64,000 nucleotides of DNA from Prochlorococcus sp. AG-355-A09 (GTDB taxonomy: Bacteria > Cyanobacteriota > Cyanobacteriia > PCC-6307 > Cyanobiaceae): positions 44,956 through 108,955 of the forward strand of contig QCDG01000005.1 in NCBI GenBank assembly GCA_003280995.1, given 5' to 3'. The notes under the pieces were generated by a model. It made no database searches, was not told where the DNA came from, and saw only the letters and a list, made by a program, of their open reading frames with translations. The translations under genes and the position numbers were made by a program. This document shows, piece after piece, positions 1-9,794 of the stretch (positions within the stretch are counted from its first letter, which is position 1; each line of letters opens with the position of its first letter).

Positions 1-54
1 AGGAAGTGAAATTAGAAGATATCATTTTAAAAAATAATAAAAATTCAAAAATTT

Positions 55-1308
55 TTAAAAATGATTATTTAAAACCTTTTTATAAATTTCCTCATATTTA
101 TCTGTTATTACTTTTTGATTCCATAAAGTTAATGCTCTTTTTCTAGACTCAATAGAAAGACATTTGTAATTTTCTTTTTTTAATACCCACTCAATTCCAT
201 TACATAAGTCATCAGACTCAAAAGGTTTTGCCAGAAAACCAGTAACAAGATTATCAACCACATCAACCAATCCAGTACATTTAAATGCAACTACTGGTAT
301 TCCGCAACTTTGAGCCTCTTGAGCGGTTTGACAAAGTGTTTCCATCAATGATGGAACAACCATTACACTTGCTGCAGAATATAGCATTGCTAATGATTGA
401 TCATCATTTAATTCCCCAATATACGTAAGTGGCATACCAATATCTGGTTTAATTTTAGGTTCATACTGACCAAAAATAATTGCATGTAAGTTTTTATTTC
501 TTCGTCCAAGCTTTACTAAAGCATTTTTAAGGTATGACCACCCTTTTCGGAAATCATCTGTACCCCCAAGAGCGCCAAAAAGAATTAAGTCTTTATCTAA
601 CGGAAGATTGAATAAATTCCTTGCTATTTCTTTTGGCCAAGGTTTATAAATTTGAGTAGGTATTGGGTTGGGTATTACCGTTACTGGCCATGAACTCATT
701 AATGAAGATTTTTTTACACATTTTGCCAACCAATTACTATTACAAACTATTTGCATAGGTTTTTTAAAGTAATTTCTTTTCAATCTCCAAGATATTAGAT
801 CTAAATCAATACCTTTTTCGTCTTTAAAACGATTTTTCTTATGATATCCCTCAATAAATCTCCTATCGTTAAAATCTCTTGGATAATGTTCGGTTCCCAA
901 GAAGGGCCATAAATCATGAAATGTCCAGACTATGGGCTTCTTGATCAACGATATTGATTTTATTGATATAAACTCTCCCTGAACCCAGTGTAAATTTATA
1001 AGGTCTGCGTCACAATTATTAATTTCTCTATGAATTAAAGATGGCAATAAAGCTGAAGAATGAAAGACTTTATTTTGACTTTTTTGAATTTTCTGTACGA
1101 GACCACCTAAGAATCTTCTACTTTTATGCCAAGTTGCCTTTAAAGTTGAATTTGGTTTGATGACATTATTTATATCTCTCTTGTATTCAGCAACTTGCAT
1201 CTCGGATTTGCAATTAATTCCATAATAATAAATAGAATTATTGAGCCTCGAAGCTGCTCTCGCAGCACCCCCATTATGGTTTGATGTAGAAAGAATCCTA
1301 ACTTTCAT
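55..1308 (-). CDS. Glycosyltransferase family 4 (WcaC-like)
   Basis: N-terminal GGAARAASRL, C-terminal VVPSLMETLCQTAQEAQSCGIPVVAF (GT4 E-x7-E region). Confidence 0.85.
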   Translation of the reverse strand: MKVRILSTSNHNGGAARAASRLNNSIYYYGINCKSEMQVAEYKRDINNVIKPNSTLKATWHKSRRFLGGLVQKIQKSQNKVFHSSALLPSLIHREINNCDADLINLHWVQGEFISIKSISLIKKPIVWTFHDLWPFLGTEHYPRDFNDRRFIEGYHKKNRFKDEKGIDLDLISWRLKRNYFKKPMQIVCNSNWLAKCVKKSSLMSSWPVTVIPNPIPTQIYKPWPKEIARNLFNLPLDKDLILFGALGGTDDFRKGWSYLKNALVKLGRRNKNLHAIIFGQYEPKIKPDIGMPLTYIGELNDDQSLAMLYSAASVMVVPSLMETLCQTAQEAQSCGIPVVAFKCTGLVDVVDNLVTGFLAKPFESDDLCNGIEWVLKKENYKCLSIESRKRALTLWNQKVITDKYEEIYKKVLNNHF

Positions 1309-1437
1309 TAAATGTAAATAATATATAATCAGGATATATTAGATAAATATTAATTAATAAGAAACCCTTTTTTTGAAATATATTTGTTCCTTTCTAAAAA
1401 CTTAGCTTTTTGTTTAATTAAAAAATTAATTAGAATC

Positions 1438-2301
1438 TTAATGGTTTTTTATTCTTGCAAAACACATCCAGGTATAATATTTGCATTCATTTTTATAAAA
1501 ATCACTTGAGTTATTTACTTCTTCTTCAGTTATTTCATCAATTAATGGCTTTGGAGTGGGATAGTTGTCACTGGTCCAAGGGTCATCCCAAAGAGTATTT
1601 GGCGGTTTATAAATGGGTGGAAATTCAAAATAAATTTCTAAATTTTTTTCTAAAAAAAACTTGTCTTGTTTATTAGGCTTCACTGCAATTGTTTGAAATT
1701 GTTCCATTTGTGATGGAGATCTAGTAATTTTTTTATATAAATAATTAAATAGTTTTTTAGAGTAATTTCTTAATTTAGAATCTTTTTGAATCAATTCTGA
1801 ACGAAATCCAGAACAACTAATCACTTTTTTCAAGCTATAACAATCTCCTTTTGAAATAGGATAATTATCCTCAAAAATAATATTTTTAAATCCAAACCAT
1901 TTGCATTGCTATAAACGGGTATAAGCATTCTGATAATCGTCAAAAAAAACTAAAGAATCATTTGTTATTTCTGACCAATCGTATTGTGAAAAATCACAAG
2001 ATTCATATCTAACTCCTTCGCATGTAATTTGTCTATATTTTGCTACTGGATCGAATGAAATTATTTCTGAGTTTGGGCAAGCTTCTTTCAAAAGTCATGC
2101 ACTTTGTCCCTTATAAGTACCACTTTCAACTATCAGTTTTGGTTTAAGTGTCTTAGCTGTTATCCAAACATAAAACATATGAGTAGATAACATGCCACCC
2201 ATATTATTCCTAATGGGACGTTTTAAATATACAGTCTTGAATTCCTCTAAAAGATCCAATAAATTAAGACTTTCAAACCAATCAGGGGGTTTAATTATCA
2301 A
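1438..2301 (-). pseudogene. Class I SAM-methyltransferase-like (Rossmann) gene interrupted by two in-frame stops
   Basis: The three track ORFs (2095-2301, 1909-2091, 1438-1833) share one minus frame. I read through: ...GTYKGQSA-TGA-LLKEACPNSEIISFDP... and ...YQNAYTRL-TAG-QCKWFGFKNIIFEDNYP...; no frameshift. Confidence 0.8.
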
Positions 2302-2305
2302 AGTT

Positions 2306-2450
2306 CTAAAATTTTAACATGATTTTATTCTCCCATGAAAAAATATTTTTGTCAGTCAAATACTTTCCTTTTTTAAAACATTCTGCCACTAATTGCAGCT
2401 GATGATCATGAAGACATAGCTTAAAAAATTGTATCTTTTATATGCATTGT
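2306..2450 (-). pseudogene. Possible C-terminal remnant of a glycosyltransferase
   Basis: Minus-strand open stretch reads KLCLHDHQLQLVAECFKKGKYLTDKNIFSWENKIMLKF*, ending just upstream of the pseudogene; resembles DDHQ-type GT C-termini. Confidence 0.3.
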
Positions 2451-2658
2451 GGAAGCTTAATGATTTTATTAAAATTCTGATTGAAATTTATAGGTAAGTC
2501 TAAGAACTAGAAGCTCTCTATTTAATCAAATCGGAAATTGAATAAACTAGAACAATAGAATTTCTTTTGCTTAAAAACTAAACCCATTATATTTTTGTTA
2601 TTTATCCCAATTAAGTGCCTGTTTTGTTGATATAGTAATACTTAATTTATTAATCATA

Positions 2659-3483
2659 ATGCCGATAATAAGTGACTCTGAATATTGCATTGATCGTAGA
2701 AAATTAGAATTTACTCTAATTAATAAAGATTTATATAAAAAGAAACTTTTTAATTCAAAAGTTTCAAAAACACAAAGATTTTTGAATAAATATTTAAAGA
2801 GTATTCCAGTGCTAAGACGCTTAGTTCAAGTCGAGATGAGAGATACTAGTAATTGGGAAAACTACCCACTTAGCGATAAAAAGTACATATTTATTTGTGT
2901 AGCTAAATCTGCTTCTACAAGTATAAATTTAGCCTTAAATCACTATTTGCATTCTGAGCCTAAATACCATCATATGTCTATAAATGATTTAAAAGAATAC
3001 TATAATAAATTAAATTTTGATGAGTATTATAAATTCGCTTTTGTTAGAAACCCTTGGGATAGATTTGTATCTTTGTATCACGATATGAGTGTCAAGAGAA
3101 ATGGAAATTCAAAAATAATGAATTATTCATTATTAGAAAATAAATACAAGACCATATTTTATAATAAAAAAACCTTTAAGGAATTTGCAAAATCTTTTGA
3201 ACAAACTAGTTGGATTAATGAAGCTCATTTTAGGCCTCAATTTGATTCTTTAACATGTAATGGTGAGTTGGCTATGGATTTTGTTGGAAGATTTGAAAAT
3301 TTGCAAGATGATTGGAATAAGATAAAAAAAAATATCGGATTCAAGAAACTAGGAGATCTTAAACATGAAATGAAATCAAAAGTAAAAATAGACAATTATA
3401 AAAGATTTTATGAAAATGAAACTATAGATATTGTCGCAAGAATTTATAAAAAAGATATTGAATTCTTTGGTTATGATTATTAA
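2659..3483 (+). CDS. Sulfotransferase family 2 (carbohydrate sulfotransferase-like)
   Basis: 5' PAPS loop-like YIFICVAKSASTSI and 3' phosphate-binding-like FAFVRNPWDRFVSLY. Confidence 0.8.
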   Translation: MPIISDSEYCIDRRKLEFTLINKDLYKKKLFNSKVSKTQRFLNKYLKSIPVLRRLVQVEMRDTSNWENYPLSDKKYIFICVAKSASTSINLALNHYLHSEPKYHHMSINDLKEYYNKLNFDEYYKFAFVRNPWDRFVSLYHDMSVKRNGNSKIMNYSLLENKYKTIFYNKKTFKEFAKSFEQTSWINEAHFRPQFDSLTCNGELAMDFVGRFENLQDDWNKIKKNIGFKKLGDLKHEMKSKVKIDNYKRFYENETIDIVARIYKKDIEFFGYDY

Positions 3484-3587
3484 ATAAAAATTTTTCAAAA
3501 ATTTCATTTAATAATAAAAATTTTAATTTTTGCTTAATAATTACTTTTTAAGATAAATTAATAATAATAATAATTTTTAAATCTAAT

Positions 3588-5483
3588 TTGAAACATATAT
3601 TGTTGTGTGGTGGCTCTGGAAAGAGACTTAAAAAGGAACACTTTTTTGATAAGCCTTTAAATTTAATAAAAGGTTTACCGATGTTGCAATATGTATTGGA
3701 GAGTATACCTTCTGATGAAATTTATATTATTGCAGGAAAGCATTTACAAAAATATCAGCTAGATACATTAATACATCATATGACCAAAAAAAAAATTGAT
3801 TTAATCTATATTGATAGGCCTACAAGAGGCCCAGTTGAAACTGCTTTTTTGGGACTTAAAAAAGCCGCTCAAATACCTAATAAAGAACCTATTATTTTTT
3901 ATGACAACGATACGATCTACAAGAATATTAACCTGCCTAATCAATTCGATAATGCAATAGGATATTTGAAATTGGAAAATAATAATCAAAAATATCAATA
4001 TTGCTTTTTGGATTTTGATGGAGAAAATATAAAAGGTATACATGAAAAAAATCAAGTCTCATCATATTATGCGGCTGGTATATATATGTTTGAGTCAAAA
4101 AACTTTTTTTTAAAACATTCATTTCCATTAATTAAGAACGCCAAAAATAATGAAATATTTATGTCTTGCTTCTATCAAGAACTTTTAAATAAAAAAGTGC
4201 AAATTAAGAAATTTAATGTTGAAGAGGGTATTTGTCTCGGAACAGCTGAAGATATTCATCGAAATATCTCTAAAATTCCATTTAAGAAGTTAAGATTTTG
4301 TTTTGATCTTGATAATACACTTTTTAAATATAGGCTCCCTGACGAAAAATATTCAGATATAAAACCAATCAAGGAAGTTCTAGATCTTTTAATTCAGTTG
4401 AAAAGTTTTGGTCATACAATAATCATTTATACAGCCAGAGGAATGGCTACAGCTAAGCAAAATCTTGGCAGCTCATTGAAAAGAGTGGGTAAGGACACTT
4501 TTGATGTGCTAGACAAATACAAAGTTCCATATGATGAAATTTATTTTGGCAAACCTAATGCTGATATATATATTGATGATAAGGCATTTAATACTTTTAA
4601 TCATTTAAATAAATCAATTGGTTTCCCTTTTCTTAGAGAGAAAATATTTAATCCAACTAATAAGTTTAATTCTATTATTGTAGATGAAGACTATATCTAC
4701 AAATCTGGACCTAATGGTTCTATGAAGGGAGAAATATATTTTTATAATCAAATTAAAAATCTTCGAATATCAAATTATTATCCTACATTTTTGGGCGTTA
4801 ATAATGATGATAAAATTTCAACAATTCAATTATCAAGAGTTTCAGGATTTGAAATTTTTAAGTTGGTAAAAGATCAACTTTTAAGTTTTCAACATTTAGA
4901 TAGTTTAATAGATGCTTTTAATGATATACATTCTTTTAAATCAGAAATAAAAATAACTGTCGATGATATATATGAAAATTATATTGGAAAGTTAAATAAA
5001 AGAATACAATCTGAAACAGATTATCCATTTTCAAATAAATATGAATTATTTAACAAAATAGATCCTATTATTAAGGATTATTTATTCTCTGATAGCTTTG
5101 AAATTTGCGGCTTTGTTCATGGAGATCCATGGTTTAGTAATACGATGTTAGATACAAAATCAAATATAAAATTTTTAGATATGAAGGGTGATATTGCTGG
5201 CAAATTAACAACTAATGGAGATAAATTAACTGATCATTGTAAAATCCTACAATCCTTATATGGTTTTGATTATATAGTTAATGATCTTGATATAGATTAT
5301 GATTACCTAAGTTCATTAAGAAAATACTACATAACAAAACTAATTAATTCTGGCTATGAAATTAAGGTAATAAATGCTATTACTGCATGTCTAATTGCTA
5401 AAACAGTTTCATTTTTTGAAACTCACTCAAAATATAAGAAAGATATATGGACATTATCTATTGATCTAATGAATTTGATATAG
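3588..5483 (+). CDS. Trifunctional fusion: NTP-transferase + HAD phosphatase + APH/choline-kinase-like kinase
   Basis: LLCGGSGKRLK (nucleotidyltransferase), FCFDLDNTLF/IIYTARGM/IYIDDKAF (HAD), CGFVHGDPWFSNTMLD + FLDMKGD (APH); TTG start. Confidence 0.8.
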   Translation: MKHILLCGGSGKRLKKEHFFDKPLNLIKGLPMLQYVLESIPSDEIYIIAGKHLQKYQLDTLIHHMTKKKIDLIYIDRPTRGPVETAFLGLKKAAQIPNKEPIIFYDNDTIYKNINLPNQFDNAIGYLKLENNNQKYQYCFLDFDGENIKGIHEKNQVSSYYAAGIYMFESKNFFLKHSFPLIKNAKNNEIFMSCFYQELLNKKVQIKKFNVEEGICLGTAEDIHRNISKIPFKKLRFCFDLDNTLFKYRLPDEKYSDIKPIKEVLDLLIQLKSFGHTIIIYTARGMATAKQNLGSSLKRVGKDTFDVLDKYKVPYDEIYFGKPNADIYIDDKAFNTFNHLNKSIGFPFLREKIFNPTNKFNSIIVDEDYIYKSGPNGSMKGEIYFYNQIKNLRISNYYPTFLGVNNDDKISTIQLSRVSGFEIFKLVKDQLLSFQHLDSLIDAFNDIHSFKSEIKITVDDIYENYIGKLNKRIQSETDYPFSNKYELFNKIDPIIKDYLFSDSFEICGFVHGDPWFSNTMLDTKSNIKFLDMKGDIAGKLTTNGDKLTDHCKILQSLYGFDYIVNDLDIDYDYLSSLRKYYITKLINSGYEIKVINAITACLIAKTVSFFETHSKYKKDIWTLSIDLMNLI

Positions 5484-5505
5484 AAATTATTTAAAGTAAC
5501 TTTAA

Positions 5506-6456
5506 ATGAAAATTATGGATAACGATAAATGTTGTATATTAATTAGTCAAGTTTGGTTAAACGAAGAAAGATATATTTTTAGAGAGATGTTAGAAATAGC
5601 AACTATAATATGTAGAAATTTGAATCCAAATTCATTTATAATTTTATCTGGATCTGGTACAGATATTTCGAATAAGACTCGTGAATTATGTGATAAGGTT
5701 TTGTGGAAATCAGAAAATACAGAATTCCCAGGTAATGGCTTTCCTGAGATGATATCAAGAGGATTATCGTATGCAAAAAGTAAGGGGTATAAATATGTAT
5801 TTAAATTTAGAGGAGATGCAATAATTTATAGGCGGAATATTTGTAGTTATTGTCTAAATATTATAAATAAAGAATCAAAAAGTTTACTAATTAGTCAAGA
5901 AAGTACTTTTAATAATTGGTTAGGCGATATGGTTATTTTTGGAAAAATTGATGTGCTAATCGAATTATTTAACCCTGATTTTTGGCTTAAAGCCCCAAAA
6001 ATTAGTGGAAATTATGCGCTCGCTAAAAGATATAAAGATTTTTTTAAAATAAAATCTTCAAAAAGTTGGATTTCCTCTTTGAGGTTAAATTGTAGTTTTA
6101 GAGATATTCCATCATTCAAGTGGGTTGATTTAAGATTTAATCATAATGATCTTCTTAATGGCAAAAAAGATCTTTATAATCTTAGTAATAAAGATCAAAT
6201 TAATTATTATTGGGGAAAAAAATCGTCAGTTCATATATTTGATGAAAATAATTTTTTAGTTTTTAATAAAATAAACTGGATTCAAAATTGGATATACGAA
6301 TATAATTTTTATAAGAAATCAAACAAATATATTAATATTAATTCTGTCATCAGAAAATATATATTATTGTCTCTAAATTATATAAATAGAAAATTGTATT
6401 TTTACTATATAAAAATTTATTTAAAAAAAATTCTTTTATTATTTGGAATTTTATAG
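5506..6456 (+). CDS. WavE-like LPS biosynthesis / putative glycosyltransferase
   Basis: SRGLSYAKSKGYKYVFKFRGDA resembles the WavE-type R-x-D region. Confidence 0.5.
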   Translation: MKIMDNDKCCILISQVWLNEERYIFREMLEIATIICRNLNPNSFIILSGSGTDISNKTRELCDKVLWKSENTEFPGNGFPEMISRGLSYAKSKGYKYVFKFRGDAIIYRRNICSYCLNIINKESKSLLISQESTFNNWLGDMVIFGKIDVLIELFNPDFWLKAPKISGNYALAKRYKDFFKIKSSKSWISSLRLNCSFRDIPSFKWVDLRFNHNDLLNGKKDLYNLSNKDQINYYWGKKSSVHIFDENNFLVFNKINWIQNWIYEYNFYKKSNKYININSVIRKYILLSLNYINRKLYFYYIKIYLKKILLLFGIL

Positions 6457-6812
6457 ACATTAAGTTTCAATTTGATCTTAAAGTATTATTTCTAAAAAAG
6501 AATTACAGAGCTATTATTTTTATTAAATGCTTTCTAATTATCTATTCAAATTAAATTTCTAGTTATTAACTTCATCTTTAATTATTAAAGATCTTTTTAT
6601 CAAAAAAATAAATTATTTAAAAAGAGATGTTAATAAAATTTGGAAATTAATAAAGAAAAAACCAGACTATCCTTATATATTAATAAGCTAAAAAAATTTT
6701 TCTGATTCATGTTTTAGAAACGGCATGACATTTTTCAATTTGAAAATACGGATAAAGAAAAATTAAATAACTATTTTTTTTTAAAGTTTATATTAGTTAG
6801 TTCTTGATAATA

Positions 6813-7199
6813 TTAAGTCTTCTTTATAAAAACAAAATTTTTCTGAAATATATATGAGATTAATCCCAAAGGAAGAATTATAATTAATGCAGAGATGTTT
6901 CTTGATAATCCAGTTGAGCTTAATTGTTCAATAAAAATCCAGTTTAAATTCCAAACTAAAGTATTCAGAAAAAAATATTTTAATAATTGTTTTCTCTTTA
7001 AAGCATTAACCTTAAATACTTTTTTCCCATAGAAATAAAATCCAAAAAGAAAATTAAATATTTGACTTATTAGTGTCGCATAAAAACTAGAGATTATTAG
7101 CAATAAGCATTGTAAAACTATATTAGTAAATAAAACATTTATCACTCCATAAACAAAAAATAAACTTTTACTTTTTCCTTTAAGCCTCGTTTTTAACAT
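6813..7199 (-). CDS. GtrA family membrane protein
   Basis: 128 aa, four hydrophobic segments, GtrA-like NFLFGFYFYGKKVF. Confidence 0.65.
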   Translation of the reverse strand: MLKTRLKGKSKSLFFVYGVINVLFTNIVLQCLLLIISSFYATLISQIFNFLFGFYFYGKKVFKVNALKRKQLLKYFFLNTLVWNLNWIFIEQLSSTGLSRNISALIIILPLGLISYIFQKNFVFIKKT

Positions 7200-7228
7200 T
7201 AATTTAAAGAAGGATTAAATTCACATTT

Positions 7229-8653
7229 TTAATTATTCTTAGTTTGATTTCCAACTTGCCAAATATCAAACCCTACACCTTTTGCTTTTTTTACATCGAT
7301 TAAAGATCTAGTGTCGAAAATCCAAGCTGGTTTTTTCATTTTTTTTATAGTTTCTTCCCATGCAATATCTTTGAATTGCTTCCATTCTGTTAGTATGATC
7401 ACTGCATGAGCATCTTGCGTGGCACTTTCTATGGAATTAGCGAATAAACAATTCCCCATATCCTTAGTCTCCGATTTGATTTCTAAATCTTTTTTTATCT
7501 GATGTATATCAACTTTTGGATCATAAATTGATAAAATTGCACCCTCTTCCAATAAGTCACGACAAATATCTATAGAAGCAGAATTTCTCGTATCATTAGT
7601 ATTCGCTTTGAATGAGAAACCAAGTATTGCTAACTTCTTACCCGAAACTGTATCAAAAAGACTATTTACAATTAATTTTGCTATCCTATCCTTCTGCCAG
7701 TTATTAATATTAATAACTTCTTCCCAATATCTAGCTACTTCATCAAGATTATAATATTCACATAAATAAACAAGATTCAAGATATCTTTTTGAAAGCAGC
7801 TCCCACCAAATCCAGGCCCTGGGGAAAGAAATTCATTCCCAATTCGCTTATCAAGTCCAATAGCCTTTGAAACTTGAGTTATATCAGCTTCAGTAGCTTC
7901 GCACAAAGCAGAAATTGCATTAATAGAGGATATTCTTTGTGCTAAAAAAGCATTGGCTGTTAATTTAGATAATTCTGAACTCCAAAGATTAGTACAAATA
8001 ATTTTTTCACATGGAACCCAATTTGTATATAAATCTACTAGAGAGTTTATGGCTATTTGATCTTCACCACCTATTAATACTCTATCAGGCTCTTGTAGAT
8101 CTTTGATTGCAGTGCCCTCAGAAAGAAATTCAGGATTTGATAAAACTGAAAAACTTTTCTTTGGTTTTTTTAGATTTATTTCTTGAGAATTTGTGAGTAT
8201 CCTTTGAATCGTCTTTGCAGTCCTTACAGGTAATGTACTCTTTTCTATGACAATTGTGTGACCTTGGGCAAATTTTGCTACTTGCCTCGCAGATGCTTCT
8301 ACCCATCTCAGATCGCTAGCTTTGCCAGCTCCAACACCTTTAGACTTTGTAGGAGTATTTACAGATAGGAAAATCATATCTGCATTTGCAATAGATTCTT
8401 GTATATTATTAGTGAAAAAAAGATTTTTATTTCTGCAATTAGAAATTAATTTGTCTAAACCTGGTTCATATATTGGCAAATTAGAAGTATCTGAATCATT
8501 CCACAATTTAATTCTAGATTCATTTATATCAGCAACAGTTACCTTAACATTAGGACAATGTTGTGCAAAAACCGCCATGGTTGGACCTCCCACATATCCT
8601 GCCCCAATACAACAAATATTTTTTATTTTTAATGAGGCCATAAAATTTAACAA
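7229..8653 (-). CDS. UDP-glucose 6-dehydrogenase, animal/plant-type subfamily
   Basis: ICCIGAGYVGGPTMAVFAQHCP, SVNTPTKSKGVGAGKASDLRWVEA, WSSELSKLTANAFLAQRISSINAISALCEAT, GFGGSCFQKDILNLVYLCE. Confidence 0.95.
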   Translation of the reverse strand: MLNFMASLKIKNICCIGAGYVGGPTMAVFAQHCPNVKVTVADINESRIKLWNDSDTSNLPIYEPGLDKLISNCRNKNLFFTNNIQESIANADMIFLSVNTPTKSKGVGAGKASDLRWVEASARQVAKFAQGHTIVIEKSTLPVRTAKTIQRILTNSQEINLKKPKKSFSVLSNPEFLSEGTAIKDLQEPDRVLIGGEDQIAINSLVDLYTNWVPCEKIICTNLWSSELSKLTANAFLAQRISSINAISALCEATEADITQVSKAIGLDKRIGNEFLSPGPGFGGSCFQKDILNLVYLCEYYNLDEVARYWEEVININNWQKDRIAKLIVNSLFDTVSGKKLAILGFSFKANTNDTRNSASIDICRDLLEEGAILSIYDPKVDIHQIKKDLEIKSETKDMGNCLFANSIESATQDAHAVIILTEWKQFKDIAWEETIKKMKKPAWIFDTRSLIDVKKAKGVGFDIWQVGNQTKNN

Positions 8654-8807
8654 TCAGGTTAGATAAAAAGATTATGAATAAAATTTTGCTTTTTCTATAA
8701 AATTAGTCAATTTAGAAAATCCTATACTAATCCTACATGTAAAAAGACAATTTTAATTTATTAAATGCAAATTTATTAATAACCTATAAGAAAGATTAAT
8801 TGATACC

Positions 8808-9794
8808 CTATTGTTCAGTTTTGGAGATAAGTTTTTTCAATTCTGTATCTGCATTCTCTAAAATAGAAATTACATTTTTTGATAGAAGTAAGTCTGATAG
8901 ATAAAATTCTGAATTAATTATTTCTGATGAAAATTGCCTTAGAAGAAGTTCTAAAGGACTTTGATTTAAGTCTTCATATTTTGCTGAATTTTCATAAATA
9001 ATCTCCATTAATTTATTATCAGTTTCTTTTGTAATTTTTAAATTATTAATTGGATCAAAGATTAAATTTGAAGACTGACTTTTTACTTTGAAATATCTTT
9101 TCTTATTTTTCATTAAATTTCCAAAATTTAAATCTGCAAATTTATCATCTTGAAAGAAAAGTTTGATATTAATATTTGATCTATTATTTGAAGACGAAAT
9201 TTCTCTTTTAATATATTTCGCTTCTATTCTTTCTGGAAAATTATTCATTATTGCTAGACACATTGCAATATCATGTGGCCCCCAATCCCATAATGGAGAA
9301 ACATCATTTCTAAAAGGCCCAAAATTTCCAGATAAGCTATAGATTGATTTAAGATTAAATCCTTTAGAAATATTTCTTTGTAATATCCTAAATTCTGGAT
9401 GATAAAGATATATATGATTTACTTTGACATTTATTTTATTTTTTTCTGCTAATAGAATTAAAGATTCGGCATCTTCAATACAAAGAGTCAAGGGTTTTTC
9501 GATTATGGTGGGCTTCCCATTCTTTATACAACTTGAGGCAATCTCATAATGCATGCCAGGGGGAGAGGCTATAATTATGGCATCAACTTCTTTTGATTGA
9601 ACCACCTCCTCCCAACTATCTGTGAATTTATAACCTTTGAATAAGCCCTTTTTTTTTGAGTGTAAATTTTTACAAGCTATTATTCTTAATTCTATGCCTT
9701 CTATTGATTCTATAGTCTTTATATAGTTAACCCCCCATTTCCCAGCTCCTATAAGACCAAAACGAACGTTAGAGTTCATTTTATTGTTTGCCAA
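8808..9794 (-). CDS. Gfo/Idh/MocA family oxidoreductase
   Basis: GLIGAGKWGVNYIKT Rossmann start; IIEKPLTLCIEDAESLI (EKP motif). Confidence 0.85.
   Translation of the reverse strand: MANNKMNSNVRFGLIGAGKWGVNYIKTIESIEGIELRIIACKNLHSKKKGLFKGYKFTDSWEEVVQSKEVDAIIIASPPGMHYEIASSCIKNGKPTIIEKPLTLCIEDAESLILLAEKNKINVKVNHIYLYHPEFRILQRNISKGFNLKSIYSLSGNFGPFRNDVSPLWDWGPHDIAMCLAIMNNFPERIEAKYIKREISSSNNRSNINIKLFFQDDKFADLNFGNLMKNKKRYFKVKSQSSNLIFDPINNLKITKETDNKLMEIIYENSAKYEDLNQSPLELLLRQFSSEIINSEFYLSDLLLSKNVISILENADTELKKLISKTEQ

Noticed and set aside
1455-1676. Plus-strand 73-aa ORF
   Set aside because: Antisense to the pseudogene, low-complexity translation, no recognisable motif.
1909-2301. In-frame TGA as possible selenocysteine or programmed recoding
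   Set aside because: The context suggests a Trp-to-stop transition, a second TAG stop lies in the same frame, and I saw no SECIS-like hairpin. Pseudogenisation is simpler.
3801-4128. Minus-strand ORFs of 84 and 63 aa
   Set aside because: Lie inside the trifunctional fusion gene on the opposite strand; hydrophobic AT-rich artefacts.
6457-6812. Short plus-strand open stretch (KDLFIKKINYLKRDVNKIWKLIKKKPDYPYILIS*) as a gene remnant
   Set aside because: Low-complexity Lys/Ile-rich reading expected by chance in this composition; no family resemblance.
8322-8666. 114-aa plus-strand ORF
   Set aside because: Antisense to the UDP-glucose dehydrogenase gene; the length reflects codon constraints of the sense gene.
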